Positions 33,343-38,953 of a stretch of 38,953 nt of DNA are shown piece after piece. Source of the stretch: an uncultured Arcanobacterium sp. Its GTDB lineage: Bacteria > Actinomycetota > Actinomycetes > Actinomycetales > Actinomycetaceae. The position numbers were made by a program, and so were the translations under genes. Position 1 is the first letter of the stretch. Each line of letters begins with the position of its first letter. Under the pieces are notes generated by a model, which saw nothing but the letters and a program-made list of their open reading frames with translations, searched no databases and was not told the origin of the DNA. Location of the stretch: the NCBI GenBank assembly GCA_958428545.1, contig CAUAGM010000012.1:1-38953 (forward strand), given 5' to 3'.

Positions 33343-35121
33343 ATGGTGAGGATGCGTAGCCGTATGGAAAAAAGCACTGGTAAAGATGCACGCAAGCTCA
33401 ATATCGTCACCCCACAAGGTAAACGCAGCAGTTCAATCTCTGCTCTTTGCCGCATAATAAGCTCTGTGGGCGTGGGATGCGCTCTCATAATCGCTGCGCA
33501 TATCCTCGCAGATTATACGCTCGGTCTTTCCCCATCTACTTCTCAGCTTGCCAGTGCTGCAGCCGTGGTTGTTGTGGCTGCGTGTGCGGCAGGCGGAGAT
33601 ATTCTCATTGGAGGAGTAGGAGCACGCCAGGAAGAAAGCCGTTTGCGCCGCCGTATTCTCGGCGCCTATTACGAAAGCTCTGGGCTGAGCAGACATTCAC
33701 GCAACGGCACTCAGCCAAGCGATCTCGTCACCCTTATGACAGACAATGCTGAGCGTTTCACTGAATTTCGTATCGCATTTTTAGGAACTACAGTTGCCGC
33801 TGTTATCGTGCCTTTTCTTGCCTTGGGCTATATCACGTGTGCAGTCAGCCCTTTGATTGGCGTGATCCTTTTCGTGGCATACCCGTTAGTGCCGCTTTTT
33901 GTGCACGGTTTTATGAAACTTTTTGCCCAGCGATCAAATGAATCTCGTAAAGAGCGTGGGATTCTCGACGGGCAATATCTTGATGCCATCCGCAACCTCT
34001 CTTCAATTCGACTATTGGGAGCTGGTGAGCGTGTAGAAGAGCGTTTACGCGAGCAAGGAGAGCGCAATCGTGGTGCAATTATGCGTATCCTCGCTGGTAA
34101 TCAGCTCGTAATCATCGTACTTGACGGTGCAGTCGGGTTGCTCTGGATCTGCCTTTCTGTGATGCTTGCTTACTGGCGATTAAATGCGGGAGAAATCAGC
34201 TTGGCAGACGCGCTCACCGTGGTATTTTTTATTGTTTTACTTATTGAGCCAATCGTTCAGGTCTCTGGTTTCTTTTACGTCGGCATGGGGGGCTTGGCTG
34301 CAGGGCGGCATATAAAAGCATTCCTCGGCATTGCGGGAAAAGGGTTTGCTGAAAAAGAGAGTGCTCAAAAAAATACTGCATATACTACTGAAAAAAAGAC
34401 GCAGCATGGCGCTTGTGCAGTGAGCGGCGGCATCAGCGTCACGAATCTTTCATTTGCATACGACGAAGTGCCTGTGCTGAAAGGGCTATCGATGCAAGCG
34501 CAGACAGGAGAACGCATTGCTATTATTGGCAGCTCTGGTGCAGGAAAATCTACATTCCTTTCGCTGCTCAGCGGCGATCTTCGAGTGAGCAAAGCAGGAG
34601 CAGTGCAGATTTCAGGTATCGATCTTGCAGATATTTCACGAGGTGAGGTATATGCCTTAACGGCAGTTGTGGCTCAACGAACGTGGCTTTTCAGTGGGAC
34701 GATTGCGAGCAATCTGCGGCTTGCCTCTCCTAGTGCGAGTGACGACGAACTCTGGGCTGCTTTGCAATACGCACACCTCGCTCAAGAGGTTCATCGTATG
34801 CCAGAAGGTTTATACACAAACGTCGGTGAGCGCGGGCAATTCCTCTCTGGCGGGCAGGCGCAGCGCATATCCATTGCGCGAGCCTTCCTTTCTCGGAGAA
34901 AAATATGGCTGCTTGATGAGCCGACTGCGCAGGTTGATGACGTATCTGAAGAAGAAATCATTAAAGCGCTCGCAGAGCTTCCTCGAGATATTACGCTGAT
35001 CGTTATCACACATCGCCCGAGCTTGCTGACCTTAGTTGATCGAATATACGAGTTGACAGATGGGAAGATGCACCGCATTGATGCTCATCAAGCATCAATG
35101 CGAGTGGAGGCAGAGCAATGA
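33343..35121 (+). CDS. ABC exporter half-transporter, CydD-like
   Basis: 592 aa: an N-terminal six-helix ABC exporter domain and a C-terminal ATPase. ATPase motifs are complete: Walker A IGSSGAGKST, signature FLSGGQAQRISIARAFL, Walker B IWLLDEPTAQVDD and H-loop ITHRPS. The membrane domain (LVTLMTDNAERFTEFRIAFL, NQLVIIVLDGAVGLLWICLS) resembles CydD, part of the CydDC heterodimer that exports thiols and affects heme proteins and cytochrome bd. The next gene, CydC-like, overlaps its stop (ATGA). The start is weakly defined; ATGs at 33343, 33352 and 33364 are all possible. No cydAB is in the window, so substrate is uncertain. Confidence 0.82.
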   Translation: MVRMRSRMEKSTGKDARKLNIVTPQGKRSSSISALCRIISSVGVGCALIIAAHILADYTLGLSPSTSQLASAAAVVVVAACAAGGDILIGGVGARQEESRLRRRILGAYYESSGLSRHSRNGTQPSDLVTLMTDNAERFTEFRIAFLGTTVAAVIVPFLALGYITCAVSPLIGVILFVAYPLVPLFVHGFMKLFAQRSNESRKERGILDGQYLDAIRNLSSIRLLGAGERVEERLREQGERNRGAIMRILAGNQLVIIVLDGAVGLLWICLSVMLAYWRLNAGEISLADALTVVFFIVLLIEPIVQVSGFFYVGMGGLAAGRHIKAFLGIAGKGFAEKESAQKNTAYTTEKKTQHGACAVSGGISVTNLSFAYDEVPVLKGLSMQAQTGERIAIIGSSGAGKSTFLSLLSGDLRVSKAGAVQISGIDLADISRGEVYALTAVVAQRTWLFSGTIASNLRLASPSASDDELWAALQYAHLAQEVHRMPEGLYTNVGERGQFLSGGQAQRISIARAFLSRRKIWLLDEPTAQVDDVSEEEIIKALAELPRDITLIVITHRPSLLTLVDRIYELTDGKMHRIDAHQASMRVEAEQ

Positions 35122-36956
35122 ATGAGAAGATGAGCGCGAAGCGGAGCACACAGATCAGGCAGACAAACACGCAATTCAGTATGAAACCACGTATATGTGT
35201 AGGCTCACAGGCAAGTGGGAAGATACTTGGGCGAAAAGATAGAAAGATGGACGACGCAGTGATCACCAAAGATTTTGCGAATACTAGTTCCGATCACATA
35301 TCTGCCACGCCGATAAGTACGGTATTGCCGTGGATTTTGGCAATTACTAGACCTGTGCACACGCCTCTTCTCTTTTCTATCTGTATGCGTATTATTTCTC
35401 AGCTATGCAATGTGCTGCTTTTTGCGTGTGCGGGAGGCGGGCTTATAGCTGCGTGGAGAGGCGTTCCTGTACCGATTTTTGGCGTATTAACTGCTCCTAA
35501 ACTAGCGGCGCTACTCATTGCTATCGCATTACTCAAGGCACTGACTTACTATCTGGAACAATTTTCGGGGCACTACGTGGCTTTTAAGGCGTTGGAGCTG
35601 CTGCGCACCACAGCATTTTCTCAACTTTGGCCGAAGGCTCCAGGCGTTGTGGCTCGCAGCCGTTCGGGTGAGCTGTATGCGTCGCTCACTCGCGATATTG
35701 ACCGTATCGAAGTGCTCTATGCGCATACAGTCGCACCCGTTATTGCTGGTGTGTTTGTTCCGTTTGTGGTGGTATGCACTGGTTTCTCACTCGGCGGCTG
35801 GATGCCAATGCTTATACCAACTGTTTGCGTTGCACTATCCGTCTGGGTAGTACCATTTATTGGCTTGCGTGCAGGGATTGAAGGTGCTTCACTCTCTCTT
35901 GTGCGTCGTGCTCACCTCGTTCAGCATACGACTGATTCTATATTTGGCGCTCGCGAAGCCACTGGATACGGGTGTGAAACTGAACGTTATGCAGGCATGG
36001 AAGAATTGAGCGCTAGCGTCACTGCTGCAGCTTACAAACCTGCTCTCTATCGAGCAATTCGGCGGGCTATGAATGCTGGATGCATTCCAGCAGCTCTTCT
36101 CGGAGCAGTTGTAGGAGGCATCTATTCTGGTGTGAGTTTAGAGATGATTGCATTTCTGGCCGCAGGATGCCTCGCGGCTTTTGAAGCTCCGCGTGGATTA
36201 GAAGACGCCGCTGGTGCAATAGATCTATCTTTGGCTTCTGCACGCAGGCTCTACGATGTGTGTACTGCACAAGATCCTGTCTGTGACGGCATTACCGATT
36301 TTTCTGCGCGCGCAGCGGTGAGTGTGCAGTGGCGAGACGTCACTTATCATTATGCTGGCACTCGATCTAGAAATGTGCTTGAGGATTTTTCGCTCAGCGT
36401 CCCAGCAGGCGGGCATGCTGCAATTGTAGGGCCGAGTGGTATTGGTAAAAGTACGGCTGTGCAGCTTTTGCTGCGCTATGATGATCCTCAGCATGGCGTT
36501 GTACTTCTCGACGGTAAACCTGTGCAAGAGTACACTCTTGATTCTTTGCGCCGTGGTGTGGCGTTTGTGCCCCAACGAGCTGAGCTATTGCGAGGAAGTA
36601 TTGCAGATAATTTGCGTCTTGCCGATCCGAATGCTTCAGATGAGCGCTTATGGGAAGTGCTTTCCATCGTTCAGCTTGCTGATGAGGTGCGTGCTTTTGC
36701 GCAGGGGTTGAATGAAAGAACTGGCACAGAAGGTTCAGGAATTTCAGGTGGGCAGATGCAGCGGCTTGTATTGGCGCGGGCGCTTCTTACGAATCCTCGC
36801 GTACTTGTGCTTGATGAATTTTCCGCAAACTTGCCAGAAAAGACTGACGCTGCTATTCGTGCAGCTTTAGCGCAGGCTTTTCCTCACCTCACTGTAATTG
36901 AGGTGACGCATCGGTGCAGTGCTCTTCCCAAGGGAACGATTATTGCGAAGCTGTGA
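35118..36956 (+). CDS. ABC exporter half-transporter, CydC-like
   Basis: 612 aa partner of the preceding gene, coupled by an ATGA overlap with GGAGG seven bases before the start. A hydrophilic N-terminal extension of about 75 residues precedes the first helix (a later ATG at 35247 would remove 43). The membrane domain carries SGELYASLTRDIDRIEVLYA, the CydC-type pattern. ATPase: Walker A VGPSGIGKST, signature GISGGQMQRLVLARAL, Walker B VLVLDEFSANLPEK, H-loop VTHRC. The D-loop is SANLPEK, not SALD, so one of the two ATP sites is probably degenerate, as in several heterodimeric exporters. Confidence 0.82.
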   Translation: MNEKMSAKRSTQIRQTNTQFSMKPRICVGSQASGKILGRKDRKMDDAVITKDFANTSSDHISATPISTVLPWILAITRPVHTPLLFSICMRIISQLCNVLLFACAGGGLIAAWRGVPVPIFGVLTAPKLAALLIAIALLKALTYYLEQFSGHYVAFKALELLRTTAFSQLWPKAPGVVARSRSGELYASLTRDIDRIEVLYAHTVAPVIAGVFVPFVVVCTGFSLGGWMPMLIPTVCVALSVWVVPFIGLRAGIEGASLSLVRRAHLVQHTTDSIFGAREATGYGCETERYAGMEELSASVTAAAYKPALYRAIRRAMNAGCIPAALLGAVVGGIYSGVSLEMIAFLAAGCLAAFEAPRGLEDAAGAIDLSLASARRLYDVCTAQDPVCDGITDFSARAAVSVQWRDVTYHYAGTRSRNVLEDFSLSVPAGGHAAIVGPSGIGKSTAVQLLLRYDDPQHGVVLLDGKPVQEYTLDSLRRGVAFVPQRAELLRGSIADNLRLADPNASDERLWEVLSIVQLADEVRAFAQGLNERTGTEGSGISGGQMQRLVLARALLTNPRVLVLDEFSANLPEKTDAAIRAALAQAFPHLTVIEVTHRCSALPKGTIIAKL

Positions 36957-37045
36957 TGAAAATTTCAGGAGCTCATCTGCAAAGGCGAGGAGTGCTGCGA
37001 GTGCAGCGCCCTCAACATTGATTGGGGATCCATGTGTAAAGCCAT

Positions 37046-37068
37046 GCGTATAAATTTTATGCATACGC
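37046..37068. terminator. Weak hairpin between convergent genes
   Basis: GCGTAT, 11-base A/T-rich loop, ATACGC, located between the stops of the CydC-like exporter and the antiporter. Position supports a terminator, stem is short. 36957-37075 is otherwise empty. Confidence 0.25.
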
Positions 37069-37075
37069 AATCGGC

Positions 37076-38644
37076 TCAAAACATGAGGATCACAGAGACC
37101 AACAGAATTTTTATGACGATGCCGAGAGCAAAGATAGTGGCATACCCAGATTCTACGCGCTCATCGGTCACTTTTGATTGAGCGAAAGCAAGAAGTGCTG
37201 GCTGCCCAAGTGTGCCTGCCATTGCGCCAGCTGTGCGCTGCGCTGAAAGCCCGAGTAGTCGTCCAGCTGTAGCTACTGCGAGCATTGCGACTCCAGCCGT
37301 CACTACACCCAATAATCCAGCTCTAACTCCAGTGGGTGTGAAAGCAGTTGCAGCAAATGCTGGACCGCTCGCAATTCCAACTGATGCTAAGAAGAGAAGC
37401 AGCCCCATTTGGCGAACAGTTAGATTTGCGCCTTGAGGAAGCTGCCACACGAGCGGACCTGTGCGGTTCAGATACCCCAGCAGCATTCCTACAATCAATG
37501 GCCCAGCAGCAGAGCCGAGCGAGAAACTTGCCCCGCCAGGCAGAGAAATATTGATCATACCTACCAGCACCCCCACAACGATTCCTAGCCCGAGAGCGAT
37601 AGCGTCAAACTCGGCAACGCGGTTGCTTGAATTTCCAAAAAATTCTTTAATATTGCGTTCTTCTCCGCGCGGATATGCCACAGAAAGGCGATCAGCAAGT
37701 TCGATTCGGGCATCGTCAGCAGCTAAAATTTCGAGGTCACCTCGATTAATGCGGGTCACTACAGCCCCAAATTTCGAGGTGAGATTCAGCTCTGCAATAG
37801 TCATACCAGCTAGTGCGCTTTGTGAAACAATAAAAGAACTGAATTCGACGATGGAGCGATCATCGGCAAGGTGGTCTGGCAGAGCATAGCCAATTGCTTG
37901 AACCGCGGCATCGATATCTTCGGGCAGCCCTACCACAACTACTTGGTCGTTTCGTCGAAGCATCTCTCCAGGAGCAAGTACGCGTGTGACGCCTGCCGAG
38001 CGCACATAGCTCATCTTTACTTTTTGTTCCTGCCAGCCTGGTATTTCGCGCACATTGATATCTGCTGTTGCGACTGCCGTCACTGCTTTGAGGCTTTGCC
38101 CAGCTAATGATGCCGTATCGTGCTGTGCTTTCCATGTGCGATTCACAACTATTGCCACCAAAATAATGCCGATCACAACACCTGCTGGATAGCTTAGCGA
38201 ATAGCCGACTGCTGGCGTATCAGAACCTGTGATGGAGCTTGCTGCTGCAAGAGCTGGGGTAGTGGTAAGTGAACCAGCGAAAATACCAGAGGAAAGATCA
38301 ATAGGAAGCTTAAGCAGATATGCACCTCCTAGAGTTGCGCAGGCTGCGAGCGTGAGAGCAAGAATAGAAGCAAGCATGAATTTATATTGTTTTTTTGCGT
38401 CAGAAAAAAATGTTTGCCCAGCTGAAAGCCCTACAGTATACACGAAGAGTGCTAAGCCTATCTGCTGTACGAGAGCCATTTGACTTCCAAGCTCCGGCAC
38501 AAAATATCCTACGACCAGTCCCACAAACAGCGCTCCTGCAGCGCCGAAACGCAACGGGCCAAAGGGAACTGCTCCGAGTATTGCACCTATGGCAACAACG
38601 AAAAAGATAGTCATAAGCGGAGAAGCTGCTAGGAGCGAAATCAT
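37076..38644 (-). CDS. AspT/YidE-type antiporter with TrkA-C domain
   Basis: 522 aa, the aspartate:alanine exchanger (AAEx) family layout: two membrane halves (about residues 1-165 and 355-522), each with an 'Asp-Ala exchanger' duplication (LRFGAAGALFVGLVVGYF; LGSAAGPLIVGMLLGYLNRT), separated by a cytoplasmic TrkA-C regulatory pair (NVREIPGWQEQKVKMSYVRS; RRNDQVVVVGLPEDIDAAVQ). Conserved GLALFVYTVGLSAGQTFF and LLLFLASVGIASGPAF match. AspT itself exchanges aspartate for alanine to build proton motive force, but most family members have unknown substrates and the aspartate decarboxylase partner is not nearby. Confidence 0.88.
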   Translation of the reverse strand: MISLLAASPLMTIFFVVAIGAILGAVPFGPLRFGAAGALFVGLVVGYFVPELGSQMALVQQIGLALFVYTVGLSAGQTFFSDAKKQYKFMLASILALTLAACATLGGAYLLKLPIDLSSGIFAGSLTTTPALAAASSITGSDTPAVGYSLSYPAGVVIGIILVAIVVNRTWKAQHDTASLAGQSLKAVTAVATADINVREIPGWQEQKVKMSYVRSAGVTRVLAPGEMLRRNDQVVVVGLPEDIDAAVQAIGYALPDHLADDRSIVEFSSFIVSQSALAGMTIAELNLTSKFGAVVTRINRGDLEILAADDARIELADRLSVAYPRGEERNIKEFFGNSSNRVAEFDAIALGLGIVVGVLVGMINISLPGGASFSLGSAAGPLIVGMLLGYLNRTGPLVWQLPQGANLTVRQMGLLLFLASVGIASGPAFAATAFTPTGVRAGLLGVVTAGVAMLAVATAGRLLGLSAQRTAGAMAGTLGQPALLAFAQSKVTDERVESGYATIFALGIVIKILLVSVILMF

Positions 38645-38953
38645 AGATGCCTTTCACTGAGTGCGTGCTGAGTGCGGAGCTTTGCCTTAAACTATTGATG
38701 CAAGATACGGAAAGCTCCTTGCATGATAATACGCCGTGATGCCTCATTTTGCTTCTTTTTACCTTCTGTGGATCGTTATATTTAGATTTTGAAAAACGAA
38801 ATCTCAGGGTACCAACATATTAGTGGCAGGTATTAAGGGGTTAGATATTGAGGCTTTGAGTTTTTAAATCAGCGATGCGGTGCTCTTCGATATTTATGAA
38901 AATATGCAGAATACGTTAATTGAGATCAAGAATACGAGGCGTCATCGATAATG
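38645..38953. other. End of window, no intact gene recognised
   Basis: Probable promoter region of the antiporter. From 38823 one frame reads as two protein-like pieces (VAGIKGLDIEALSF, then ISDAVLFDIYENMQNTLIEI and KNTRRHR) split by a single TAA at 38865-38867 and stopped by TAA at 38949. I do not recognise a family. It could be gene debris. Confidence 0.3.

Noticed and set aside
36867..37079. A minus-strand frame with a hydrophobic patch (VEGAALAALLAFADELL) at the end of the CydC-like gene
   Set aside because: Mostly antisense to the exporter's coding end, no start signal, and the patch is short; possibly a chance frame.

Overview
The window reads as a mid-GC (by eye about half GC, not computed) Actinobacterium. 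The support is: DUF3073, DUF3618 and YqjE-like holin-superfamily genes, a GTP-type PEP carboxykinase, an actinobacterial-type class II fructose-bisphosphate aldolase, an actinobacterial sterol-carrier-like protein, an LppM-like lipoprotein, and a long polyphosphate kinase. A member of the Actinomycetaceae or a relative is my best guess, but no species can be named from the sequence.

Layout. 1-1460: a decayed edge holding the start of a membrane protein leaving the window, a type I restriction specificity gene (hsdS) cut by one amber codon, and a C-terminal scrap of recN followed by a near-consensus parS-like site. 1461-9306: central carbon, purine and nitrogen metabolism on the plus strand (fba, purA, pckG, gdhA), several with clear terminators, interrupted by one minus-strand LppM-like lipoprotein. 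9426-13384: a minus-strand run that in transcription order is tRNA-Glu, tRNA-Asp, tRNA-Phe, murJ, a holin-superfamily membrane protein, DUF3618, DUF3073 and a sterol-carrier-like protein. 13568-17414: MscS-family channel, a convergent overlapping ferrochelatase, an unknown protein, tRNA-Lys. 17626-22429: a phosphate block with polyphosphate kinase (+) and a DUF47/PhoU-like + PiT phosphate transporter operon (-). Between them sits a small accessory island: a broken bacteriocin-like hydrophobic peptide and a two-helix membrane protein.

22746-31740: thiamine pyrophosphokinase (+), then a minus-strand group. A complete amino-acid ABC importer lies upstream of a very large (about 1,621 aa) fused NifJ-type 2-oxoacid:ferredoxin/flavodoxin oxidoreductase, which is translationally coupled (ATGA overlap) to a membrane-anchored thioredoxin-fold protein with a CPVC active site. 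Thiamine diphosphate made by the neighbouring kinase is the cofactor of this oxidoreductase class. 31870-38644: a cation diffusion facilitator, a translationally coupled pair of CydDC-like ABC exporters, and an AspT/YidE-type antiporter with TrkA-C domains. The last 300 bases hold no recognisable intact gene.

Most of the window is ordinary housekeeping. The parts most worth a second look are the oversized oxidoreductase with an extra four-cysteine insert and its coupled Dsb-like partner, the broken bacteriocin-like island, the cysteine-rich tail of PEP carboxykinase, the hsdS/recN wreckage with its parS-like site, a tRNA-Phe with A54, and three clusters of short repeats or palindromes in intergenic DNA.
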